A DNA stretch of 64,000 nt from the NCBI GenBank assembly GCA_014898415.1, contig RCTD01000018.1, forward strand, positions 5,001 to 69,000. Reading direction: 5' to 3'. The notes below the pieces were generated by a model. It made no database searches. It was not told where the DNA came from and was given only the letters and a program-made list of their open reading frames with translations. Shown one piece after another: positions 23,701 to 34,786 of the stretch. Every line of letters starts with the position of its first letter. Positions within the stretch are counted from its first letter, which is position 1. The stretch comes from Stromatinia cepivora. Lineage: Eukaryota > Ascomycota > Leotiomycetes > Helotiales > Sclerotiniaceae. The position numbers and the translations under genes were made by a program.

Positions 23701-24263
23701 ACCTTTCTTCTGTTGAGGAGGGAGATCGCGTACATGTTTCTGTCAGACCAAGTCGTGGATCTTTTCATCCACCCACGGATTTGGAGAATACTCCAGTAAT
23801 CTATATTTGCGCCGGGGCTGGATTAGCTCCCTTCCGTGGTTTCGTACAAGAGCGAGCGTTGCAAATCGCAGCTGGACGAAAACTAGCCGCTGCATATTTG
23901 TTTGTTGGCTGTGGGCATCCCGATAAAGATGCTTTGTTCTCCGAGGAGCTGAAGAAATGGGAAGTCGATGGAGTAGTAAAGCTGTATTACGCCTTTTCGC
24001 AAGCTCCGGAACTTAGTAAAGGATGCCGTCATGTGCAGGATAGACTTTGGGAAGAAAGAGAGGAGTTGAGGAAAGTTTTTGATAGTGGTGCAAAGTTGTA
24101 TGTGTGTGGATCAAGTATGGTTGGAGAAGGTGTCTCGGTCATGACTAAAACGATTTACGCAGAGGCTGCTGATCTTCTTGGGAAGACTAAGACAGATGAG
24201 GAGGTTGAGGATTGGTTTCAGGGCATCAAGAATGATAGGTATGCTAGTGATGTCTTCACTTGA
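20719..24263 (+). CDS. CYP505 self-sufficient P450 / NADPH reductase fusion (fatty-acid hydroxylase type)
   Basis: Seven exons (20719-20833, 20899-21105, 21157-21304, 21363-21691, 21747-22727, 22791-23338, 23388-24263) give 1,067 residues, the size of P450foxy/CYP505 enzymes, which oxidise fatty acids at sub-terminal carbons with an in-built reductase. The heme domain has the oxygen-activation helix IAGHETTSG, ExxR at 322-325 and heme loop [10 protein letters not shown] with Cys409. The FMN domain begins near residue 503 ([10 protein letters not shown]) and includes [13 protein letters not shown]; the FAD part has [15 protein letters not shown] RQYSISSSP; the NADPH part has [12 protein letters not shown] and [12 protein letters not shown]. 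No membrane anchor is present, as usual. All introns are 49-65 bp. It may be a catabolic enzyme or belong to the metabolic cluster to its right; orientation is opposite to PAL. Confidence 0.97.
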
Positions 24264-24523
24264 TAGGATGTGTGAAAGTGTACTTGTCCTATGGGGTAAG
24301 AATCTGTTAAGTTGTTAGCGTTGGCATACAAAATTCATTTATTGATTAATAATTAATCATTCATTTGAATCCAAATTGACCATACATAAATACGAATAAT
24401 TGAACGTCTTTCGTGGTTTAACTTATGGGTGAAGATTATTTAGTACGGACTACTATCGTCAAATTACAACTATTCATCAACAGGGCCTTAAGGCTCCTTG
24501 AAAATTCAATGGCATCTTTCTGC

Positions 24524-26796
24524 CTATGGTTTTAGGGTTGCTTGATCATGTGTATACCTCAGGATATCTATGGCAGCTTTCGCAAGTGTTCCATCTTTGA
24601 ATGCTCGATAAACAGCGCCTGTGTAGGATCCTACGGTGGGCGCCTGCCCGGAAAACATCTCATCGCCTTCCCCCTGCGGCGTCTTCAAGTGTGGCGATGA
24701 AAGGAATGGTACTTTCAAGGATCTTCTCACGAATCCATATATGGATCTCGAAGCAAAACCCAGAAATGGAGTAGCATCCCCATGGACGAGGTAAGCATCG
24801 CGATTATGACACCATGTATCGTACAATGAGTTCGCCAAGGTATCCACGAAGCCCTCCAAGCTCTCGAGTGTGTGGGACTTTTTATCAAAGCTAGAGTGAT
24901 CCCAGAAGAAGCCACGCATAGATTTCGCTACGAACGGAAACCTTTCTTGGGCATTCATACTCACTGTTACATCCATCATTCGCTGCAATTCTATCCAAAA
25001 GCTGGAGAAGAAACCTTCAGCAGCCGAATCGTTCAGGCCTGCCTGCGTCATGTATTTCTCGTGTAATAGTGTACGAAAATGCGGTTCATATCCGTCCAGA
25101 AAGCTTTGATTCAATGCGCGAAGGTCAAGGGCTTGACAAACCGCCAGCAGATGTGCGGCCATGAGTTGGCAAAGTACCTCATTTGCCATGTGGGTAAATC
25201 TGGCCGAAATTAACGCGAGAGAGTTAAGCGACTGGTTCCCCATTTCGGCAGTCTGAACATGGTTTACTGGATTTGATAAGAAGCCTAGTTCCGCCGTTAA
25301 TGCAGCAATGTTGAGATCTGTTCCTTTGAAGATGTATGAGATGCTTGGATCCTCTGCCACGAGATTCGGTGGCAAGCCTTGGCTTGTGGATGGATTAATC
25401 ATCTCAGTACATTGTGTGAAAAGCATCCTACCAATTGACTGTATTCCTTGGCGTGTTTTCCCCATTGCTGATGCCACCGCTTTAGCTTGAAAGTTTCCGC
25501 CGTGAAGAAAATCGCCATTTGGGCCTAAGATAGGATTGTCTGTTGCAGAGTTGCACTCGATTCTGATCTGCTGATGGGCAAGAACAAGATCCTCCAGGAC
25601 CGGTCCAATCCACTGTGATGCTGTTCTTATGGAGTATCTGTCTTGACGTAATGATGTTTCAACTCCCGTGTTAATTTTAGTAAGTTTGGAGCCTTCTAGG
25701 AACGCGAGGACGTTATTAGCAGATTCAATCTACATTGAAGTCAGTGTTTGTTTGACATGCGTTCAGGATTGGAGGTACTTACCTGTCCTGGATGAGGTCG
25801 GACTTTGGCAAAGAATGGATCGAAGCTCTCAGTGGTGCCTTTCAGTGCCTCTACGCTCATAGCCGTCAGGATTTGGCTGAAGAGAGCCAGACCATGCGTA
25901 TCATGAAGCACCATGGCAGCAGCAGCAGCAGATATAGCTGTGCCATTAACTATGGCTAGTCCTTCCTTAGCCTCCAATACAACAGGATCCAAACCGTACT
26001 TTGTGAAAGCTTGATCCGCAAATAAACTTCGCTCATTCCGTGATATAATGCGTATGGTTGTTTTTCCCTGCACGGCACCACCTATGTATGACAGAGGGCT
26101 TAGGTCACCAGACGCTGATATGCTACCTCGGAGAGGAATCATTGGTATGATGTTATGTGTCAAAAGATCTTGCATTCTTTCCACGACGACAGGGCGTACA
26201 GCCGAACAGCCTTTAATCAGTGAATTTATACGAAGTAATATTGCTGCACGAGTCCAAGACTCTGGCAAGTGACTTAATTCCATACATCCGTCAAGTCCCA
26301 GATCGTACTGATGTTGTTTTATCGAATTTTCCAAAGTATCAGGCTGATTGTCTCGAGGCCCAGGAGGTAGTATGCCATAATGAAGCTCTCGAATAAGTAC
26401 TCGCTGGAGCTCAAGAGTTTTATTCGTGCGAACGTCTGCGGTCCCTCCGAACCCCGTGTTTACTCCTATCAAATTGTTTAGCAAAAAGGTTTTCTGTCAC
26501 CGGTTTGGAAACTCGCCATATATCACCTCTCCATTTTGTAGTCTTCGCTCTAATAGGTTTTCATTTGCTTTCAATGCATTCATAGCCGTAATATTTATTT
26601 GTGTCTTTGCCTTGTAACTGAAGGCTAGGTGAGTCAAAATATTCATTATGGCCGACAAACTTTCTACTCACCGAGCGGTTGCAACTACTTGAGCAATTTT
26701 AAGAGAGTTCCCCGTCAGCAGTATATTTTCTCCGGTTTCAATGAAATCATGTAGCTCCTGCCATTCTCGGAGAATAATCTCACTGTGGAAGGCCAT
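24524..26796 (-). CDS. Phenylalanine ammonia-lyase family enzyme (MIO-dependent)
   Basis: Four exons (26796-26672, 26617-26517, 26465-25783, 25729-24524) give 704 residues, typical of fungal PAL. MIO lyases release ammonia from aromatic amino acids using a cofactor made from Ala-Ser-Gly, here residues 193-195 in SISASGDLSPLSYIGG. Other active-site blocks are VIYGVNTGFGG with catalytic Tyr75 (on the exon 2/3 joint), NGTAIS, QDRYSIRT and CNSATDNPI. Intron 2 uses a non-canonical GC donor (GCGAGT). The selectivity pair that lies 27 residues after the catalytic Tyr is His-Gln in yeast PAL and Phe-Leu in plant PAL, but Glu102-Leu103 here. Substrate is therefore uncertain: it may be PAL, another lyase, or an aminomutase. 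Start is the ATG at 26796; longer frames upstream lack an ATG. Confidence 0.94.
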
Positions 26797-27208
26797 TGAG
26801 TTAGATTTATTGCTGTGAAGATATTGTAAGGTTGGAAGGTCAGTAGGCCACGGTGACTGTGGGGGCTTGTGAAAATAAGGTTGCAAAACTATGACGAACG
26901 AAGAACTTTACGAAGGGTGGACATGCCAGCTTTATATATTATAGCGGGTCATATTTGAGACTTTCAAGTACCATGCTTCGCGTGCATAGTCACTGGAGTC
27001 ATCCTGCACTGACGATCGCGGTTGTGAGATTCGTTCACCTTAGACGTGGGGCGCTATGGCGTTAATGCATCTAATAGATTGAAATTCATGCATGCTTCGA
27101 GTGTCTAATTTTTTGTACGTGCCACCACCATGTTTATCTATTTTAATTACAATTGTGGTGCTTTATCAAAATCTCAAAGAGTCCAAATACCAATGATACG
27201 TATACCTA
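26797..27208. promoter_or_regulatory. PAL promoter and MFS 3' flank
   Basis: 412 bp between two leftward genes. A TATATATTATA stretch near 26,933 could be the PAL TATA box. No other gene seen. Confidence 0.5.
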
Positions 27209-28706
27209 TCAAATCTTGAATGTCACACCCCATCCCACTTTGGACACGCGGGCAGCAATGGTTAGCAGAGTACACGCAGTGACAGTTCCTGCTGCAAAGC
27301 CCTGTAAACCAAGCCAACCTCGTGGAAGAATCGCTCCAGCTATGGGGTTTCCTATCAACAGTCCTAACGCAGATGGAACCAATTGCATGGTGAGTCTCAC
27401 CCCAAATTGCCGCATATCTGGGGTAAGTACACTAGCTACTACGTTCGCTGACAAGGTGATAATTCCGGCCGAAAAGAAGCCGTACAGAATACAAAATACT
27501 ATGATACTTCCTTCAGTCTCCATTCCCATCCATCCAAACAGCAGAACTGAACAGACCCCGCTTGCTGCACCAAATGCATTCAAGGCGCCAATTTTGTCAG
27601 CCAGGTGTCCAAAAAACTACATAGGAACGTGAGTGCAAATTCTCTTATCAAAATGGTAAATCGATGACTTACAATTCTTCCAAAAAACCCAGCGGCGTTG
27701 ACAATAGGCAAGAGGTAGAAGTTCAAGGAACCAGTTATGATTTCTTTCTCGAGGCAGAACTCTTGGACATAGAAGTAAGGGATATACATTCCTGCATATC
27801 CAATGAATAGAGCAATGGCGTAGAGTGAAAACACTGGCTCCTTCCATGCTTGAGCGTCAAATATGCGACGCACAGCTGGCGGCTTAGATCGCATTTTCAT
27901 GCCCAAAACAGGTAGTATTGAAAGTACGAGCATGATGAATGCGAGGACTCGTATGGTCCATCCAAAATGTATCTTGTTGATCAATTGAGAGAATATAGTT
28001 GGGTAGAGAATACCCCCTTAAGACTGGTCAGTGACTACAAGTGGAAGCGTCAAACGAGTGTGGGCCTATCTCACCTATGGTACTCCCGGAGCTTGCTATT
28101 CCCATCGCAAGGCCCCTCCTTTTTGTGAAGTAAGAAGCAATGATAGCTGTAGCTGGCATGAACAGACATCCGAGGCCTATCCCCATTACAAGGCCTTGTG
28201 AAAGGATCTGATGCCAATACTTTGTACCAAGACTTGTCATGAACATGCCAAATACGAGCATAAACGATCCAAAGGAGATGAGACTCCGAAGGTAGCCTTG
28301 GTCATACAGCGGCCCTGCATATACAGAACCCATCAAGATAAACGACGATTGAAGAGTGCCAATCCATGATATGTCTGATGGCGAGGAAGTTCTTAGAAGG
28401 TGTTGCTCGTAGTAGACTTGGAAGATACCTGTAGTGAAGTGTGAGTTAGTCATCGGCTGTTCATGTTCAATCTGAGTGCTAACCAAACGAGTTCAGAAGA
28501 CCCCACGTATTGAAGAAGATACAAAATGCTGCAGCACATTGTATCCACGACAGCATTCCTCCGTCTGGCACAGAAGGAAGTTTTGTTATCTGCGTCTTTT
28601 CTGCCGAATTTTGAGGCTCTGGCTCTATAATGCCGGATCCCGACAGACCCTCGTTTGTAGGCTTTGTTTGAAGGCCGCCAACTGAGCTTGATTGGGAGGA
28701 GATCAT
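27209..28706 (-). CDS. MFS transporter, monocarboxylate-porter (MCT) type
   Basis: Four exons (28706-28484, 28428-28075, 28016-27673, 27616-27209) give 442 residues with about 12 hydrophobic helices. The N-terminal soluble tail leads into VPDGGMLSW, the MCT family signature at the start of helix 1, followed by AAFCIFFNTWGLLNSFGIFQ. A positively charged loop between helices 4 and 5 (TKRRGLAMGIASSGST) and the central cytosolic loop (KMRSKPPAVRR) fit the fold. The introns are 55-58 bp. Known fungal members carry monocarboxylates, riboflavin or unknown metabolites across the plasma membrane. Position beside a PAL-like lyase suggests export or import of a carboxylic acid product, an inference only. 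Start is the only in-frame ATG near the proper N-terminus. Confidence 0.93.
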
Positions 28707-29596
28707 TGTGTACAATTTGATTACTTGACACCTGTGCGAAAAAATAAAAGGAAACAAATTTGCCTTGTAAAGAATACACGCTTGAAGGGGATTGAGCTTT
28801 TTGAAAAATATTTCCCTCTACCTCGGTGAAATGTAATCAAGGTACATCAGGAGTTGGGAAAAACCCCCGAGGATCTCTCATCCGGTTCGCCTTACTTTAG
28901 TGTCTGATTGTTAAGTGAATACACATGTTGGTGCTATGTTGGCAAATATTGTGTTGAAGGGTTGCAGCAACGCCCGGGGGAACCCACCATCGACCCCCTG
29001 CTTCACAGGACCGCCGCTTTCAGGCTCTTCTCGCCGGTCATGGTTCAGTGTTTACAGGCAACTTCTAGCATCACCCGCTATCATGGTGCATGTGTTGCTT
29101 GGTCGACAATAAATGCCGCAATTTCTAAGTCGCACCACCAAAAGTACGTGTTGCTTCTGACGATATGCAATGGTTCACACTGCGCCGCTTCGGCAGTGAT
29201 ACTATTGGCCCAGTTTTATTCACGTTGATAACGGTTGTAGCCATCCGCACAGGCATACTGAAACGCGCTCCTGTACCGCATTCAGCAATCTTACAGCATA
29301 TAAGGCTTGAGATTCGAGTTAATCATCTCCGTAAGTCTTAGCGATTTGAATGGCTAAGGGTCACAATACGAGGCTTCAAGAGCCCCACACGCCCGTAGTC
29401 ACGACACCACTACTCCAGTTTCAAGCACAATCTCTTGTATCTTATTTCTTACGTCTTTGAATCAAGTGGCATCGATTTTGCAGCGGAATAGTCAAATTTT
29501 GGGGATCATGAGTATCTAATTTGGCAAATATTTTTAAGTTTCCATTCCACCTCCTCTTTGGATAAATAATCGAATCGGTATTATTTCAGTATATTA
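28707..29596. other. Intergenic, 890 bp
   Basis: No gene is supported; the plus-strand frames at 28908-29228 have no recognisable domain. It contains the MFS promoter (right of 28,706) and the 3' flank of the rhodopsin-domain gene. Confidence 0.5.
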
Positions 29597-30942
29597 TCAA
29601 GAGAAATTGTATCTATCGTGTGTAGCTTGCCCTTCGCTGGATTTAATATCAATTCTCGTTTGAATACGGATTTGCCCAATTTGAATATCTCTGCCGACCT
29701 CTTGATTCTCGAGGCCCGAGCCTTCACGGATGCCTTTGCTCTTGACTTCTTCGAGTTCCGTGCCACTGAACCCCTCCCCAGTACCAGTATTGACAATCTC
29801 GGTGAGTGAGTCAATATCTCTATAAGGTTGCTTGGAGCCTTGACGTGAGAAGTGGCCTCTAGCACTGTCGACTAACCTCGACGCACTGTACTTTTGTTGT
29901 CCCGAATGAGTCGTAGATCGTTCTCTAGCACATGGTATCTTTTGAAGAAGTGGCCGAAGGCCAACCAGACAGGCAGCAGAGAAGTACATGCCACATTCGA
30001 CAACTGTCCATATCAACGTTGGCTTACTATACCCTACGTATTGTTAGATGCGCAAATCTGCTCGACGAAGTTTCGACTTTTCACTTACATGTAGGATCTG
30101 TATCGAGATCGGAAATGAAAAATTCCACTGTGCGGATAATAGATGCGATCAAACCTCTATTGATATTGTTATCAAACTTTTGACACCCTTTCAAAATGCT
30201 GGGAAGTTCACTTACACACTGCCAGTAAGGCAAGTCAATGAAATGCCTGCCTTGCGGGAGGTCGAAGCTCGTAGACCCCAAACTGTCCGTATTGGAAGTA
30301 ACAAGATCGCTATGTCGGCGGTGAAGTTGGGGATATTAACAAGTCTCCACCACAAAATCGTATTGAAGCAGGTTCCTCCTTGTATGGATTTGTCCCAGAG
30401 AAAAGCCAAGGGTCTACATTCGAGCTGGGCAGATATGATTGTGGCTAGACAATTCGCAACGAGAAAGGTAATCGTTGCCCAGCAAAAGAATCTTGCCCAA
30501 CGATGGGTAAAGATACGCAGATACATAAGAACAACGGAGACCCTTGAGAGTGTGTTGGAGGGAACATAACACCAATCTAGGACATAGACGAGCTTTGACA
30601 GGTTCATAATTTTTTGGGGATCCTCTACCGCAACTGCTTGGACGTGTCTTCCCACACCGGCAGAAGAGACCGATACTAAGGCTGAGTTAGTTCTGAAGAA
30701 ATCGCAATGGTGTGAACCCTATTATACACACTGAAAACTATGATGCCAAGACCAACCAAGAGTAGCCATGCTGGCAGTAGAAGATAGTCGTCCCATCCTC
30801 GAGCTGCGCTCCTGGAACTTCGAACGTATATCCTGAGGCCAAGTAGAATTGTAGACAACGCTAAAATTGTTGCGTCAGCAATAACTACTTGGTTTCCAGT
30901 GTAAGCATTCATATATTCGGGTGTAAAATCTGGAGATGCCAT
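29597..30942 (-). CDS. Fungal rhodopsin-domain (SAT4/PTH11-like) integral membrane protein
   Basis: Four exons (30942-30732, 30675-30216, 30156-30089, 30033-29597) give 391 residues. About seven hydrophobic helices fill residues 20-280, followed by a polar, charged cytosolic tail of over 100 residues. Family hallmarks are the WDDYLLLPAW turn after helix 2, SAGVGRHV before helix 3, the LECRPLAFLWDK loop, and the DPTWYSKPTLIWTVVECG motif produced only when intron 3 is removed. There is no CFEM cysteine domain. Related proteins are frequent in ascomycete genomes and include presumed receptors (Pth11) and members of secondary-metabolite clusters such as SAT4; biochemical roles are mostly unknown. 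It sits between the transporter and the prenyltransferase, same strand. Confidence 0.9.
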
Positions 30943-31740
30943 TGTGACGCGCGTGACTGTGACTAGCGTAGACTGGAGTGTAATTATTTGAAAGAAAATG
31001 TGCAAATCAAGCACGAACGATTATAAGCGCTCGGTGGTGGAAAGTTATCGGATACGGGTACTAGTACATAATTGTATTGAATTATGTTGCGCAATCTGCT
31101 ACAGAAATCTAAACTGTAGAAATCCATCGACGGCAAACAGGCCGCAGGAAAGTATGGTGACATCTATGCTGAATTTGGACTCATAGAAGAACAGCGTGGC
31201 ATATCCTAGATGCCGAAACCCGTTACAGTAGGTGATATTAGGCTCTCGTCACAAGCTATCACGCAGATGTAACGCTGTATAAAAAGCTTCACATGTCAGT
31301 CCGTAAGACAGGGGTGCTGAGCACACATTGCGCTGTTGCTATATTTTCATCGCAGAATAAGCGAGCTTCACTAACGTTACATTCATATGCGTTAATTCTC
31401 GCCACTTCACCGAATGATTAAAGATGCTAGAGATGGTTCGTCCTTTTGGAATTATCTTTTTGGATTATGATTTAAGCCATATTGTTTCCTGATGGTGGGT
31501 GCCATTGCTAAAACAATCCTTACACCTGAACTCCACATTGAGTGAGATCTTACCACACTTAAACAGAGACTTTACATCCTTCGAGCTTCTGGTTTGATAT
31601 ACGACACCAGGCGCAGGCATCCATCATGGCGGATAGAGACTCCGATATATGTTTGTATCCCCGCTCGTGCCTTCATCGAATTTGAATTGCTATTGGAGTG
31701 GTTAGGATCATTAATCCACGCCGGAAGATTTCGGAATTAC
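30943..31740. other. Intergenic, about 800 bp
   Basis: Promoter of the rhodopsin-domain gene and 3' flank of the prenyltransferase. The short plus-strand frames here (30998-31186, 31594-31803) look like chance. Confidence 0.5.
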
Positions 31741-32958
31741 TCACAACAAGGTGGCCATAGTCTTAAGATAATTTTGCAGGTACTTAGCCCTCTGGTGATA
31801 TAAGAGATAAGAAGCAAGCCCCTGAATAATCTGATCGTCACTTCTAGAGTAATGCCGTACGGGGACATAAATTTTGGTGGTAGGGAGCAGCGCACCCAGC
31901 TTGAACTCGACATTGTAGAGAATCCCAGCAGTACGATGATCGACGAACCGTAAAGATTCCTCTGGATTTTCTACCTGGAAAAGACAATTCCATAAAAGAC
32001 TCAGGTCCTTAATCCCTTGATTTAGCTTCAAATTTTGTAGTCGACCACCTAACGTCAATATATCAGCTACGGACTGAAAGTTTGTCTCGCGTGATCGCAT
32101 GTAAATTTTGAGACGGGAATGTTGAGGTTGCGTAAGATCAATCGCTAACATGTCATATTCGAGAGCTTCCCTTCCTGGCTCTAATGCAAAATCGCGAAAA
32201 ACTTGGAGCGCTTTCGTATTGTGATTTGTACAATGTGGAGCTGACGATATCGCACGGTAAATTGCTTCGAAGTTTGTGCAGCCATCTCGTTGTGCCTTGG
32301 ATGCAGGAAAGAAGTAAGCTTTGCTAGATATGTTTACTTTGGTGAGGTCAAAGGCATAAAATATGTGGGATGAATGCCCCTGATGCTGGTGAATGTAGAT
32401 ATCAGATAGAGATTTCAAACCCCGAGGCTGATTGAATTCGGCTAGGAAGTATTTAAACCATTCATCTTGACATTCTTCTGAGGATTGCAAAAGTTTTTGG
32501 TGAAGCTGCGCGCCTGCGACGTCATTGAATGGGTCGAGAGAAGTTCCAGCGTGCATACCCACGGGCTCTATAGAATATCGTATGGTTGGAGGGTCATTTT
32601 GTGTTCCCCAGTCCCAGCTGAGTTCAATCGGAGTACCGTCATCTGTCATGAAACTCGGCCACTGGTATTTCATGTCCCATCTTTTGGCAGCGGAAGCATT
32701 GCCAAGACTAGTTGCGATGTATTGCGCGAAGAATCGCAAATCTCTATACTGCAACTCTGTAGAATACTCGGCATAGTATAGCATAACAGCAAGTGCATAG
32801 CCAGAATGATGTTTCCACCAATATTCTTGCTGCAGGCTCTGAGAAGGTGCTACCTCGCGATCAACAAATTTGAAGACTAAAGGCTCCGACTGTTCAAGTA
32901 TGGTGGATTGATCTTCGCCATCAACTCTCCATTGAAGGTGCTTGGAAAATGGAGCCAT
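31741..32958 (-). CDS. DMATS-type aromatic prenyltransferase
   Basis: Intronless, 405 residues, in the size range of the ABBA-fold dimethylallyltryptophan synthase family, soluble enzymes that attach dimethylallyl groups to indoles, tyrosine or other aromatics. The proton-accepting glutamate of the family fits Glu112 in DDGTPIELSWDW; diphosphate-binding basic and tyrosine residues appear as R127 (IRYSIEP), K213-x-Y215 (SSKAYFFP), R282-x-K284-x-Y286 (SRLKIYMR) and K-x-Y in TKIYVPVRHY. The active site therefore looks intact. Substrate cannot be read from sequence. The gene is a short step from a P450 (divergent, about 1.8 kb) and a PAL-like lyase, which suggests a prenylated aromatic product. 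Confidence 0.93.
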   Translation of the reverse strand: MAPFSKHLQWRVDGEDQSTILEQSEPLVFKFVDREVAPSQSLQQEYWWKHHSGYALAVMLYYAEYSTELQYRDLRFFAQYIATSLGNASAAKRWDMKYQWPSFMTDDGTPIELSWDWGTQNDPPTIRYSIEPVGMHAGTSLDPFNDVAGAQLHQKLLQSSEECQDEWFKYFLAEFNQPRGLKSLSDIYIHQHQGHSSHIFYAFDLTKVNISSKAYFFPASKAQRDGCTNFEAIYRAISSAPHCTNHNTKALQVFRDFALEPGREALEYDMLAIDLTQPQHSRLKIYMRSRETNFQSVADILTLGGRLQNLKLNQGIKDLSLLWNCLFQVENPEESLRFVDHRTAGILYNVEFKLGALLPTTKIYVPVRHYSRSDDQIIQGLASYLLYHQRAKYLQNYLKTMATLL

Positions 32959-34786
32959 GAGAAGAGTTGGAGAGATGATGCAAGTCGACTAGAGTGTAAG
33001 GCTTAATGATGAATCTACAGAACAGTTGAGAGTGATGTAATTCAAGGTCAGGCGAGATAGCAAAGACAAGAGGGCAATTATTGGTGCCGAATTGGACTCG
33101 ACTTCAAGGGAGAATACGCATCGTAACAAAAGTGTTGCATACAATGATATAATCTTGAATACAAGCATTGCAGGACTTGCCAACCATCTTACTGTCCTCC
33201 AGACCAAGCAGGCAAATAGCCTTCGAAGTTGGCCACCGAACTAGGGAATTTGCTACGGCAAAGCTTATGTACCGTCAGTTATTGAATCTAGGACTAAATT
33301 CCTTTTTAGAATTTCAACTCATAGGTTACTTAGGCGATGACGTGAACGAGTACACCGGGAACTATCACAGCCTTCATTATCTGTCACACTCACACCGAAA
33401 TCTAAAATTGCAGAATTAGACCTAACAACTAGACTGCTTAACTCAGCTTGAGTCCGCGCCTTGGAAATGCAGCTGATGCAACCCAATTGTCTGCACTGCT
33501 TTCGAATTAAATTGCACAGTGTGTGTGATGACACCGATGAGGTTACGACACCCGAGCAAAGGTCGGAGAAACATCAGCGCGCAATAATCGGAAATTGACT
33601 CCCCAGGTCTTACGCAGAAATCTGGCACAGGATAATTGCGCCATACTGGGTTTCGTTCAGGACAGTCTCTTCCCAAAGCTTCTTGTAGCGTGATTTGATG
33701 CCGTTCGCCAGGATTACGTGCATACCACCCACCAGTCCCAGGAAGGTACGAGTACTTTCTCTAATCCTTGATTGCCTGACTGGGTGAAATGCTTGTCCTC
33801 GCTCTCATTTGGTCTACTCGGTAAGATCTAATCAAAGCGGCCCTACAAGCAATCTTGCCATTATAGTTCATCAAAAACGATGAATCTATTGTAATCTTCA
33901 TGAGGCACTTGATTTCCCGGACTGAAACATGACGATCTGTATGGACCTTGAAAGTGGGTAGATATTGGCGCCAGCGGGAGTGGCCGCCTAATGAGAAGAA
34001 TGGGCAGTTTCTACGCCGTGTGCCGGCAGTTGGTATACACCTGCATGTCTTAGAGAGGATTTTTCTTATCCACTCTCATTTGGCCGACATGATCGTAGAA
34101 TCTTCAAATCTATGAATTGCTTGTTGGAAGTTAGGGATGCGCCAAGCCTAACTGTAACGGGCTGAACCAGGCCCTGATTTGGATACGAACACGGATCGCA
34201 CAGGGGCCATTTTTGCAATTAAACCCTGTAAAGCGCGTGCCTACGTACGTACTCGGACCAAAATCTGTCTTTACGTCGTAATTGTGTAGTAATAGCATAG
34301 TATTCGTATTCTTTCAGCATGTTCAGCATGCTGCCATGGTAAAGTCTTTAGAATAGAGCCCTTGGTATGGCAGACACGCTTCGCAACCAAAACCTGAATT
34401 GGGAATTGATTTTCAGTCATTTGTCCGATATGTGCGGGCTTGGGGCGTAGTCGGTCAATCGTGGAAATCCGCTTGGATTTTTTTTTCTAAAGATAGGAAT
34501 GAGTGCCGACTTCCAGATTACGCACCCTTTGAGCTGGTGGAGCTAGGTCAGACGCCTGCGTCCTATGTTGCCCTCCCAGCTGTTGTCACGTCAGTACCAC
34601 TGTTGGTTGCCAGCTGCTAAATTGACATGATTTTTATCTGATACTGTAAGCATAATCACTCTTTCGTTTCCTAGGGAAGACAAAAATGTTCTCATGGAAA
34701 GCTGAGGACACAGCTCGTTCTATCCCTATACACCTCCAACTCGATCCTTTGCTTCAAGCATAGACCTTAGACCTCATTTTACCACC
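32959..34786. other. 1.8-kb divergent interval between prenyltransferase and P450
   Basis: Presumed promoter region for both outward-facing genes. Short frames (33168-33676, 34399-34620) overlap without motifs. A CAGCATG direct repeat (TTCAGCATGTTCAGCATGCT) lies at about 34,314-34,333. No TATA box stands out. Confidence 0.5.

Noticed and set aside
27153..27632. 159-codon plus-strand frame
   Set aside because: Antisense shadow of the last MFS exon.
30048..30569. 173-codon plus-strand frame
   Set aside because: Antisense shadow of rhodopsin-domain exons; the minus strand gives the family motifs and proper splice sites.
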